From JANLQX01 sp043775075 (GTDB lineage: Bacteria > Actinomycetota > Acidimicrobiia > Acidimicrobiales > JANYDT01): 13,071 nt of DNA. This document shows, one piece after another, positions 5,852 to 12,382 of the stretch (position 1 is its first letter; the number at the start of each line of letters is the position of its first letter). The DNA lies in NCBI GenBank assembly GCA_043775075.1, contig JAYVSS010000084.1, positions 1 through 13,071 on the forward strand. Direction: 5' to 3'. Under the pieces are notes generated by a model. That model was not told the origin of the DNA. It did no database searches and worked only from the letters and a program-made list of their open reading frames with translations. Both the position numbers and the translations under genes were made by a program.

Positions 5852-7688
5852 GAACGACCTCCGCTTCCTGATCGTCTTGGTCATCGGCTTCGTTGAATCG
5901 TGAAGCTTGCAGATCGAACATGGTGCGGTATCGACCGTTGCGTTCGATGAGTTCGTCGTGGGTTCCAATCTCCACCACTCCCCCGTCCTCCACCACGCAG
6001 ATGCGATCGGCCAATCGGACGGTGGAGAAGCGATGAGAAATCAGAATCGTTGTACATCCCTTCGTGGCCTTGAGGACACGCTCGAAGATCTCCGACTCAC
6101 CCCGCACATCGAGCTGGGCGGTGGGTTCGTCGAGGAGAACGACATCGGCTCCGAGGCGAACCGCACAGAGAGCCCGAGCGAGGGCGACCCGCTGCCACTG
6201 GCCGCCGGAAAGGTCGGTCCCTCCGGTGTAGGACTTCGAGAGCACGGTATCGATGTTGCCGTCGGCGATGGCGTCGGCCCCCGCCGCCGTTAGCGCGGCG
6301 CGGACGACCTCGTCGGGAGCACCGAGCGGAGCCACATTGGCGCGCAGCGACAGCTCGAAGCGGATGAAGTCCTGGAACACCGCAGTGACCCGCGAACGCC
6401 AGGCGTGCACGTCAAGGTCGATGAGCGGCACTCCATCCATGGTGATGGCCCCGTCGCGGGGGTCGTAGAGGCGACAGATGAGCTTGGCCAGCGTGGTCTT
6501 CCCGGCGCCGTTCTGACCGACGATAGCGAGCGATTGCCCGGCCGGGATCGTCAGGTCGAAGTGCTCGAAGATGTTGCGTCCCGCTTCCGCATCGTAAGCA
6601 AACGTGACATCGCGAAATGTGATCTCGGGGCCGACTGGCGCGTCACCTTGGTGGCGTTTGACGAATGGTTGCGGCGATGTTGTCGGGGTGAGACGCCCGG
6701 CGGCGGCCATGGCCACCTCGAGGCGGGCGAGCGCGTCGACCGGAGCGCTGGCGCCGTCGAGGGCCCAATTGAGTCCACCGAACGCAATCGCTGCGGCGCC
6801 AATTGCCGCCTGGACATAGACCACGACCTGAGCGGTGCTGAGCGAACCACTCTTGGCCGCCGACGTAATCGCCCAGAAGACGGCACCGTTGGCGGCGAGC
6901 ACGATGGCAATGCACAGGGCCAGCGAACGCTCTCGGAGTTTCGTCGACTCGTATTGGAGTTCGTACAGTTTCGTACGTGTGCCTATGAAGCGCTCGGTAA
7001 CCCACCCGGCTAGGCCGAAGAAGCGGAGTTCCTTCGATGGCCCGGGATCGACGGCAAGCCGGTAGGAGTACTCCGAGTGGCGCTGGGCCGTCCGCACGGC
7101 GTCGGTGTTGCGGTCTTTCCACACGCCGCTCTCGCGCAGGAGCCAATGGGTCGCTGTCCATGATGCGATAAGGACCGGTGGCGCCCACCAGGAGAACCCG
7201 AAAAGCAACAACGCGGCGATGGTGCCGACGACAAGGTCGAGCATTCCACCGGTAATGAAGTCCATCGAGATCGACATCGGCGGCCCCGTATGCCCTTGAT
7301 CGAAATCGCGGGCCATGGCGAGATCGTTCATCAGATCGCCCCGCTCAAGATGGCCGATGCCATCAGGGGCGAGAGCAGCGGCACCGAGCCGGTCATAGAG
7401 GTGGGCCGCCATGCGGTCACCGAGGTTGGTGCTCACCACCTGATGGATGGGAAGCAGAGTCACGAGCGCAGTGAAGCAGATGCCAACGGCGCTGAGTGGG
7501 GCGGCGAGCGAGGTTCCTCGCGTGATGCCACTCACTAACCAGCCGAACGACAACGAGAGCAGGCTGGGGAGGAGTCCGCGAAGTAACAGCAGCGACCACC
7601 ACGCGAACGAGTAGCCGGGTGCGGCCTTCCCCAGCGCGGCGAAGAAGCGGATTTCCTTGCGGTCTCGTACCGCACTCAGTCCTGCCAT
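5838..7688 (-). CDS. ABC exporter half-transporter, subunit A (TMD-NBD)
   Basis: A 616-residue permease-ATPase fusion. Hydrophobic segments lie at about 28-55, 63-84, 143-166, 168-184, 256-276 and 286-308. ATPase motifs: Walker A GQNGAGKTT (391-399), Q-loop VFQDFIRFEL (437-446), canonical signature LSGGQ (493-497), Walker B VVLLDE (516-521) with the catalytic Glu, and H-loop SHRFSTVRLADR from 551. The C-terminal ~16 residues are acidic (DDQDDQEAEVVHE). The start is ATG at 7688, with AAGGAG 8 nt upstream (7697-7702); a TTG two codons earlier is only 2 nt from that site and is less likely. It has a complete signature and Walker B, whereas subunit B has the altered SFGQ, so the two ATP sites are not equivalent. 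No cargo precursor, peptidase or immunity gene is adjacent. Confidence 0.93.
   Translation of the reverse strand: MAGLSAVRDRKEIRFFAALGKAAPGYSFAWWSLLLLRGLLPSLLSLSFGWLVSGITRGTSLAAPLSAVGICFTALVTLLPIHQVVSTNLGDRMAAHLYDRLGAAALAPDGIGHLERGDLMNDLAMARDFDQGHTGPPMSISMDFITGGMLDLVVGTIAALLLFGFSWWAPPVLIASWTATHWLLRESGVWKDRNTDAVRTAQRHSEYSYRLAVDPGPSKELRFFGLAGWVTERFIGTRTKLYELQYESTKLRERSLALCIAIVLAANGAVFWAITSAAKSGSLSTAQVVVYVQAAIGAAAIAFGGLNWALDGASAPVDALARLEVAMAAAGRLTPTTSPQPFVKRHQGDAPVGPEITFRDVTFAYDAEAGRNIFEHFDLTIPAGQSLAIVGQNGAGKTTLAKLICRLYDPRDGAITMDGVPLIDLDVHAWRSRVTAVFQDFIRFELSLRANVAPLGAPDEVVRAALTAAGADAIADGNIDTVLSKSYTGGTDLSGGQWQRVALARALCAVRLGADVVLLDEPTAQLDVRGESEIFERVLKATKGCTTILISHRFSTVRLADRICVVEDGGVVEIGTHDELIERNGRYRTMFDLQASRFNEADDQDDQEAEVVHESL
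5857..5862 (-). promoter_or_regulatory. Ribosome binding site fixing the subunit B start
   Basis: GGAGGT on the minus strand, 5 nt before the ATG at 5851 and inside the last codons of subunit A. It decides against the 39-residue longer start and supports translational coupling. Confidence 0.85.
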
Positions 7689-7696
7689 CGGCAATG

Positions 7697-7702
7697 CTCC
7701 TT
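7697..7702 (-). promoter_or_regulatory. Ribosome binding site of subunit A
   Basis: AAGGAG on the minus strand, 8 nt before the ATG at 7688. The spacing selects this ATG over the upstream in-frame TTG at 7694. Confidence 0.75.
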
Positions 7703-7786
7703 CCGTTCAGCCGCCGGTCTTTCGTCGGTGAACGTACATCGTCGCGCCGATCGGTCTTTCCGACGGGTCTGGGGTCGACGAAACAG

Positions 7787-8179
7787 TCACGCGTCGAGGG
7801 CGGCGGCGAGGCGTTTCGGGGCCACAAGACGGTACGAGTCCTTCACGATTTCGGTGATCTCCGCCCAGTCGGGATCGAGGTCGATGCGCACGCCGATCCA
7901 TCCTCGGTTTCCGACGTAGGGCGGACGGAAGAATTGCGTCGGATCGTCTTCGATGAGCTCGGCTTGCACACCGGGCGGCGAGGGAGCCCAGAAGGCCACG
8001 TGATCGCCGCCGTGGTGGTGATCGTCGAGCATGACGACCGTCTTCTTCCCACCGACGAACCAGGTCGGCTCACCATGACTCAGCCGCTCCGCCATCGCGG
8101 GCAGCGCCATACAGATCGACCGAATCCGTTCAATCGGATTCGCCGCTTCAGACTTCTTCGCCGACGATCGCTTCACCAT
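7787..8179 (-). CDS. MmcQ/YjbR family protein
   Basis: A 130-residue protein of the MmcQ/YjbR (CyaY-like fold) family, common in actinobacteria and often annotated as DNA-binding, though biochemical function is not established. Visible marks: LPAMAERLSHGEPTWFVGGK (residues ~27-46), a His-rich turn DDHHHGGDH (~52-60), AFWAPSPPG (~62-70), the strongly conserved FFRPPYVGNRGWIGVRID (~83-100) and the C-terminal DSYRLVAPKRLA. The ATG at 8179 is chosen; a GTG immediately before it (8182) is also in frame, and neither has a good ribosome binding site. The gene ends 98 bp before subunit A of the exporter on the same strand. It may share a transcript, but no functional link is evident. Confidence 0.85.
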   Translation of the reverse strand: MVKRSSAKKSEAANPIERIRSICMALPAMAERLSHGEPTWFVGGKKTVVMLDDHHHGGDHVAFWAPSPPGVQAELIEDDPTQFFRPPYVGNRGWIGVRIDLDPDWAEITEIVKDSYRLVAPKRLAAALDA

Positions 8180-8215
8180 CACCGAAAGGTTACGTTCTCG
8201 AATTTGCCCGACGAG

Positions 8216-8326
8216 CTACCGATCACGCCTGCGTCGCTTGTACTCGGCGATTGCGGCCGCGAAGCAGGTCGCCGTCCCCAGACCGAGGAGCCACGCGCCA
8301 CAGCGACGAGAATGAACATCATCCAC
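8216..8326 (-). CDS. Possible small membrane protein, maybe frameshifted
   Basis: A 36-residue frame from GTG at 8326. The second part reads as a membrane helix followed by a strongly basic end: WLLGLGTATCFAAAIAEY, then KRRRRDR and stop. In the overlapping frame just upstream an ATG-ATG start gives MMFILVAVA, which would extend the hydrophobic helix naturally if one frameshift near 8295-8300 joined them. This is either a very short membrane protein as drawn, or a slightly longer one broken by a single indel. No clear ribosome binding site. Positive-inside orientation would place the Arg-rich tail in the cytoplasm. Confidence 0.3.
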   Translation of the reverse strand: MDDVHSRRCGAWLLGLGTATCFAAAIAEYKRRRRDR

Positions 8327-8393
8327 GGTGACGTTACGAGTTCGACCCCCGTAGTGTTATGTGCTGCGCGGATCGGTCAACGACACGTACATC

Positions 8394-8419
8394 GTTTGAA
8401 CGACGCTTGGTCCGGGTAG
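8394..8419 (+). promoter_or_regulatory. Putative sigma-B/sigma-F-type promoter of the alpha/beta hydrolase
   Basis: GTTTGA (8394-8399), 14 nt, GGGTAG (8414-8419). Spacing is identical to the other three motifs in the window. Predicted transcription start is around 8426-8428, giving a leader of about 40 nt that contains the ribosome binding site AAAGGA (8453-8458). The -35 lies within a 12-bp near-palindrome, TCGTTTGAACGA (8392-8403). Confidence 0.65.
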
Positions 8420-8431
8420 CAGCCCTCTTCC

Positions 8432-8449
8432 AAGAGCACCCACGCTCTT
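8432..8449 (+). promoter_or_regulatory. Small hairpin in the hydrolase leader
   Basis: AAGAGC (8432-8437) can pair with GCTCTT (8444-8449) over a 6-nt loop, ending 3 nt before the AAAGGA ribosome binding site. A second CTCTT (8425-8429) lies just 5' of the stem. It is too short to call a riboswitch; it may tune translation or be chance. Confidence 0.25.
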
Positions 8450-8465
8450 TCGAAAGGACGATCGA

Positions 8466-9302
8466 ATGCCCGATATCAACGTGAATACTCGGTTTCTTAA
8501 GGGGGTCGGCGTTCATGTTCAGGACACCGGTGGCGACGGTCGACCGGTCGTTTTGATCCATGGTTGGCCACTTTCGAGTCAGAGTTGGGAGTCGCAAATC
8601 CCCGCACTCGCCGACGCCGGATTCAGGGTCGTGGCCTACGACCGACGCGGGTTCGGGCAGAGTGACAAACCCGGTGGTGGGTACGACTACGACACCTTGA
8701 CGGACGACCTCAAGGGCCTGATGGAGGAGCTCGACCTTCGCGACGCGACGCTCGTTGGATTCTCGATGGGCGGAGGCGAAGTAGCGCGATACATGTCCGC
8801 GCACGGCAACGACCGCGTCCGTAGTGTGGTGCTGGCGTCAGCGGTGACGCCTTACATGATGAAGACGGATGACAATCCGGACGGTCCGCTCACGAAGGAA
8901 AAGGCCGACCAGATGACGGCCGACCTGACCAGCGATCGAGAGTCCTTCTTTGATCAGTTCACCACCCAATTCTTCTCGGCCAACGGGCTGCTCAAGGTGA
9001 CCGAGGCAGAACGACAGGGTGCCATCGCCCTCTGCCGCCAATCGGACGAGCCCGCAGCCTTGAAGTGCATGGCTTCGTTCGGTACCGAGGACTTCCGCAA
9101 CGACCTCGCGAAGATCTCGGTTCCCACTCTTGTCATCCACGGAGACAGCGACGCCGTGGTGCCGTTCGAGGGTTCCGGCAAGCGCACCCATGCCGCAATG
9201 AGCGGAAGCACGTTGGTTGTGCTGCCGGGCGCACCGCATGGATGCAATGTGAGCAACTCGACCGAATTCAATACCGCGTTGTTGGCATTCCTCCGCAGCT
9301 AA
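8466..9302 (+). CDS. Alpha/beta hydrolase, non-heme chloroperoxidase/esterase type
   Basis: A 278-residue cytoplasmic serine hydrolase of the cofactor-free haloperoxidase/aryl esterase group. Oxyanion-hole motif HGWPLSSQSWE (32-42); RRGFGQSDKP (60-69); nucleophile elbow GFSMGG with Ser100; acid residue within HGDSDAVVP (225-233); catalytic His258 in APHGCN. The triad is complete and the length is normal for the family. Despite the family's name, such proteins are esterases, and the perhydrolysis activity seen in vitro is a side reaction; the natural substrate here is unknown. The ATG at 8466 has AAAGGA 7 nt upstream. It is preceded by a stress-type promoter and followed by a strong hairpin, so it is probably a single-gene unit. 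Confidence 0.92.
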   Translation: MPDINVNTRFLKGVGVHVQDTGGDGRPVVLIHGWPLSSQSWESQIPALADAGFRVVAYDRRGFGQSDKPGGGYDYDTLTDDLKGLMEELDLRDATLVGFSMGGGEVARYMSAHGNDRVRSVVLASAVTPYMMKTDDNPDGPLTKEKADQMTADLTSDRESFFDQFTTQFFSANGLLKVTEAERQGAIALCRQSDEPAALKCMASFGTEDFRNDLAKISVPTLVIHGDSDAVVPFEGSGKRTHAAMSGSTLVVLPGAPHGCNVSNSTEFNTALLAFLRS

Positions 9303-9333
9303 CAGTCTGCGCTCGGAAACATCCTTGGGCCCC

Positions 9334-9360
9334 GAAGCGCCGTTTGAACCACGGCGTTTC
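9334..9360 (+). terminator. Hairpin after the hydrolase gene, overlapping the next promoter
   Basis: GAAGCGCCGT (9334-9343) pairs with ACGGCGTTTC (9351-9360): ten base pairs including one G-U, loop TTGAACC, starting 31 nt after the hydrolase stop. There is no T tract, so it would be an actinobacterial-type U-less terminator. The -35 box of the following gene's promoter starts inside the left arm and the right arm lies in its spacer. Confidence 0.5.
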
Positions 9361-9367
9361 TGGGTAC
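9342..9367 (+). promoter_or_regulatory. Putative sigma-B/sigma-F-type promoter of the glycosyltransferase
   Basis: GTTTGA (9342-9347), 14 nt, GGGTAC (9362-9367). The -35 hexamer is identical to that of the hydrolase promoter and the spacing identical to all four. Expected leader is about 60 nt, with AAAGGA (9422-9427) as ribosome binding site. Confidence 0.65.
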
Positions 9368-9435
9368 ATCTTTGACGTTCGGATGAAACCGGGAGATCTT
9401 GCAAGGTCGTCCTTTTGGAGAAAAGGAAACAGGAA

Positions 9436-10536
9436 ATGAAGAACGCCCTGGTCGAAGTAGCAGCGCTCGATCGGACGGGAGGGAGAAAGCTCCGGATAGC
9501 GGTGCTCGCTCCCATTGCGTGGCGAACACCACCTCGAGCGTACGGACCGTGGGAGCTCTTCGCCTCACTCCTCGCCGAGGGGCTCGTTGCTCGTGGTCAC
9601 GACGTCACGCTCTTTGCGACGGGTGATTCAATCACCTCGGCGAACCTGGCGTCCGTGGTACAGCGTTGCTGGAACGAGGATCTCACGAGCGATCGCAAGG
9701 TCTCTGAGTGCGCCCACATTGCCGCCGTATTCGAACGAGCGGACGAGTTTGACATTATCCACAACAGTTTCGACTTCCTCCCCCTTTCGTTCAGCCGGTT
9801 GGTCTCGACGCCTGTGGTGACGACGATTCATGGGTTCTCGTCACCCCAGGTGGTCGACATCTACCGAAGGTATGACGACCATTGCGAGTATGTCTCTATC
9901 AGTGATTCAAATCGACATCCGGACCTGTCGTACGCAGCAACTATCCACCACGGCATAGACACATCACTGTTCACCATTGATGAATCCCCGGGCGACTCTT
10001 TGCTCTTCTTTGGTCGAATTCATCCGGACAAAGGAACGGCGGCGGCGATTCGCGTCGCCAAGAAGTCCGGACGAAGACTGGTGATTGCCGGGATCATTCA
10101 AGACCAGGAATACTTCCAACGGGAGATTGAGCCGCATCTGGATGGTGACCACGTTTGCTTCGTCGATGCCCTTGGCGGCGATGCGCGCCTTCAAGCCTTG
10201 CGACACGCCTACGCCCTGCTCCATCTCATCGACTTTGAAGAACCCTTCGGTTTCAGTGTGGCGGAGGCGCTGGCCAGTGGAACCCCGGTTATCGCCTTTG
10301 CCCGCGGGGCCATGCCTGAGTTGATTGACCACGGGATTACTGGCTTTCTCGTCGATAGCGAGTCAGATGCCGTCGCCGCTGTTGGTCGTGTTGCTTCGCT
10401 TGATCGGGCCGTAATTCGCATAATTGCCGCCGATCGGTTTCATCATATGCGTATGGTGGACGCATACCTCGACGTATATCGGAGGATACTCGCGGGTTCT
10501 CGAACGCCTGTGTCCGAGTCCCGGATTTCGGCGTGA
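9436..10536 (+). CDS. Glycosyltransferase family 4 (GT-B fold)
   Basis: A 366-residue retaining-type GT4 enzyme, probably peripheral to the cytoplasmic membrane. N-terminal domain: KLRIAVLAPIAWRTPP (18-33), YGPWE (36-40), GLVARGHDVTLFATGDS (49-65), IHNSFDFLPLSFS (108-120). C-terminal nucleotide-sugar domain: FFGRIHPDKG (191-200), IAGIIQDQEYF (217-227), and the E-x7-E region EPFGFSVAEALASGTPVIAF from 269 (Glu269 and Glu277), then GAMPE. The donor and acceptor cannot be told from sequence; relatives use GDP- or UDP-sugars for cell-surface glycans or protective sugars. The start is ATG at 9436, with AAAGGA 8 nt upstream; a TTG at 9415 would add 7 residues but has no suitable site. About 18 residues precede the core fold, a short extension. 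No other glycan genes are adjacent, so it is a lone transferase under a stress-type promoter. Confidence 0.92.
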   Translation: MKNALVEVAALDRTGGRKLRIAVLAPIAWRTPPRAYGPWELFASLLAEGLVARGHDVTLFATGDSITSANLASVVQRCWNEDLTSDRKVSECAHIAAVFERADEFDIIHNSFDFLPLSFSRLVSTPVVTTIHGFSSPQVVDIYRRYDDHCEYVSISDSNRHPDLSYAATIHHGIDTSLFTIDESPGDSLLFFGRIHPDKGTAAAIRVAKKSGRRLVIAGIIQDQEYFQREIEPHLDGDHVCFVDALGGDARLQALRHAYALLHLIDFEEPFGFSVAEALASGTPVIAFARGAMPELIDHGITGFLVDSESDAVAAVGRVASLDRAVIRIIAADRFHHMRMVDAYLDVYRRILAGSRTPVSESRISA

Positions 10537-10558
10537 GCGGCTGTTTTTGATGCGGCGT

Positions 10559-10584
10559 GTTTCAGCCAAGACAATTGGGGGTAT
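10559..10584 (+). promoter_or_regulatory. Putative sigma-B/sigma-F-type promoter of the hemerythrin gene
   Basis: GTTTCA (10559-10564), 14 nt, GGGTAT (10579-10584): the best match to consensus of the four. Nine nt separate it from the ATG at 10594, the same distance as at the ChaB-like gene, so a leaderless transcript is predicted. The G-rich run is the -10, not a Shine-Dalgarno: it is too far (over 9 nt) from the ATG. Confidence 0.72.
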
Positions 10585-10593
10585 CTCTGCGCC

Positions 10594-11322
10594 ATGGATG
10601 CGATCACCCTTCTTCGAAACGACCACAAAACAGTTGAACTGCTCTTCCGGCAGTTTGAGAAAGCCGGCAGTCGAGCGCACGTTGAAAAGCGCAAAATCGT
10701 TGACCAGATAGTCGGGGCTTTGTCCATACACGCGGCGATTGAAGAACAAGTGTTCTATCCTGTCGCCCGCGCTACGGTTCCGAACACTGAAGACATCGCC
10801 CTCGAAAGCCTCGAGGAGCATCACATCGTGAAGTGGCTTCTCTCCGAATTGACCGACCTCGATCCGGCCCACGAGCGCTTCGATGCCAAGGTCAAAGTAC
10901 TCATAGAGAACGTCCGCCACCACGTCAAGGAGGAGGAGAGCGATTTCTTCCCGATGGTCCGCGGAGCGCTTGGCCGCAAGGCCCTCAGCGACCTCGGCGA
11001 TGCCTTAGCCAAAGCGAAGCAACACGCCCCGACGCATCCACATCCGAAGGCCCCAGATACTCCTCCGGCCAACGCGTTGGTCGGAGCAATTATCAGCGCC
11101 GTTGACCGGGTGGGAGACAACATCAGCGAGATGGCCCACGACGGCGTAGCCGCCGCCCAGGACCTGATCTCACGCATCCTGCAGACGCAGTCACCCAAGC
11201 CCGCCGCGTCGGGTCGAGCGACAGCGGCCAAACGATCCGCGACCGCGACCGTGACCACGAAGCGCACCGTCACCTCGGCAAAACCGAACGCCAAGACAGC
11301 AACGAAGACCAGGCCGCGATAG
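10594..11322 (+). CDS. Hemerythrin HHE-domain protein with histone H1-like basic tail
   Basis: A 242-residue cytoplasmic protein. Residues 1-~140 form a four-helix hemerythrin-like domain with the expected di-iron ligands: His11 (NDHKTVE), His46 and Glu50 (IHAAIEEQVFYP), His76 or 77 (LEEHHIVKWLL), and His109 or 110 with Glu114 (HHVKEEESDFFP). Such domains bind oxygen, NO or iron, and several protect against oxidative or nitrosative stress. A Pro/His-rich linker (144-158) leads to an amphipathic segment (~160-198), then a 40-residue tail of Ala, Lys, Arg, Thr and Pro (200-242) like eukaryotic H1 or bacterial Hc1-type tails, which suggests binding to DNA or another polyanion. There is no Shine-Dalgarno; the -10 lies 9 nt upstream. 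It starts 57 nt after the glycosyltransferase, with its own promoter in the gap. Confidence 0.92.
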   Translation: MDAITLLRNDHKTVELLFRQFEKAGSRAHVEKRKIVDQIVGALSIHAAIEEQVFYPVARATVPNTEDIALESLEEHHIVKWLLSELTDLDPAHERFDAKVKVLIENVRHHVKEEESDFFPMVRGALGRKALSDLGDALAKAKQHAPTHPHPKAPDTPPANALVGAIISAVDRVGDNISEMAHDGVAAAQDLISRILQTQSPKPAASGRATAAKRSATATVTTKRTVTSAKPNAKTATKTRPR

Positions 11323-11350
11323 CTGCCAGGAACCTCGATGCTCACCTGCC

Positions 11351-12382
11351 CTACCCCAGAGGGTTTCGGCCAGTGAAGGCGATCAGTTTCGTTTGATCGT
11401 CCGTGGTGTCGGGCACCGTAACCTTGGGGCCGTAGTGGCCACTCCGACGCAACATCGCGTCAATGGGCTGCATGCCGTGAAGCATTTCGGTAGCGATGAC
11501 ACTGTCGATACTTTCATCAAGGCCGGTCGCCCGTGCGAGGTCCCAGGTGTGTACGACGATGTCGCCAGTCATCAACATATTGATGGCATTTTCAATTGTC
11601 ATTCGCCCCGGCGGACCGGCATCGAACTCGCGGGACGAAACCTTCGGATCATCGAGCAGGGTTTGCAACTGCCCGGCCAGGTTCGTCCATGCGCCGGCCG
11701 GATTATCGTCCACCGATGGCCCGGCCACGATGTCGATCTCGGCGGAGCGGAGAAAGCTGGGGATCCAAGTGACGAGATGGCGGACAACGTCACGGGCGAC
11801 CCATCCGTCGCATGGTGCCGGGTTGTTCCACGCCGACGCGGACACGTCGTTCACTCGGTCGCTGAAACGGCCAGCTACACGGCGAAAACGTTCTGATGGT
11901 TGATCCGACAGGTCGAGCAGATCATCGAGCCGGTTGAATGTCGATTGCATCCCTGGTTCCATGCCCGACGCGATGTGACCGTCACGGTTCGCCTTGGACT
12001 CGTGCACAACCAGGGTCTGGAGCGTCGTGATCCCGCCGGCGGACGTGAGCGTCATGGTATTCACCGAGCCGGCGTCGGGGAATCCTTCGAAGACTTCGGT
12101 CGACACGATCCGCACCGGTGCTTCGATGTCTCGGTACACACCGTAAAATGCGAATTCGGTGCCATCGTTGTCACGACTCACATAGCGCCATCCGCCGCCG
12201 ATCCGCAGGTCGATCTCGCATGAAACCAGGGGACAGAACTCTGGCCCCCACCACCGCACCAGATGGCGCGGCAGGGTCAACGTTTCCCACACGAGTGGGA
12301 GCGGCGCATCGAAGATTCGGGTGATCAGAATTTCATTGTCAGACGGCAGTTCAACCCTGGCGCTTCCATATCTCGTCGTCAT
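11351..12382 (-). CDS. Fusion: SRPBCC (AHSA1-type) domain + TIGR03086/DinB-like domain
   Basis: A 343-residue two-domain protein. Residues ~12-157 are an AHSA1-type START-like fold: EILITRIFDAPLPLVWETLT (17-36), RWWGPEFCP (43-51), IDLRIGGGWRYV (57-68), and the final helix MEPGMQSTFNRLDDLL. Residues ~163-343 are a DinB-like/maleylpyruvate-isomerase-type domain with an intact metal site, His202 (RHLV) and Asp274...His278 (DIVVHTWDLARATG), ending in AFTGRNPLG. SRPBCC domains bind small hydrophobic ligands; the DinB-like family often uses metal and mycothiol. I infer detoxification of a small molecule sensed by the adjacent ArsR protein. The ATG at 12382 overlaps the arsR stop as TGATG, with GAGGAG 8 nt upstream (12391-12396), so the genes are coupled. 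Its tail faces the hemerythrin gene across 28 bp. Confidence 0.9.
   Translation of the reverse strand: MTTRYGSARVELPSDNEILITRIFDAPLPLVWETLTLPRHLVRWWGPEFCPLVSCEIDLRIGGGWRYVSRDNDGTEFAFYGVYRDIEAPVRIVSTEVFEGFPDAGSVNTMTLTSAGGITTLQTLVVHESKANRDGHIASGMEPGMQSTFNRLDDLLDLSDQPSERFRRVAGRFSDRVNDVSASAWNNPAPCDGWVARDVVRHLVTWIPSFLRSAEIDIVAGPSVDDNPAGAWTNLAGQLQTLLDDPKVSSREFDAGPPGRMTIENAINMLMTGDIVVHTWDLARATGLDESIDSVIATEMLHGMQPIDAMLRRSGHYGPKVTVPDTTDDQTKLIAFTGRNPLG

Noticed and set aside
5852..5968. 39-residue N-terminal extension of ABC subunit B
   Set aside because: It lies inside subunit A, has no ribosome binding site, and a GGAGGT precedes the internal ATG at 5851.
7619..8419. 266-codon plus-strand ORF
   Set aside because: It is antisense to the MmcQ/YjbR gene, which has clear family motifs; the plus-strand product is low-complexity Arg/Pro-rich without any motif.
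9372..9400. TTGACG-based housekeeping promoter for the glycosyltransferase
   Set aside because: The -10 at normal spacing (GATCTT) matches only three of six; the GTTT-N16-GGGTA motif just upstream is far better.
11323..11350. Bidirectional terminator between the convergent hemerythrin and fusion genes
   Set aside because: Only a 4-bp CAGG/CCTG pairing with a long loop is visible; no stable hairpin or T tract.
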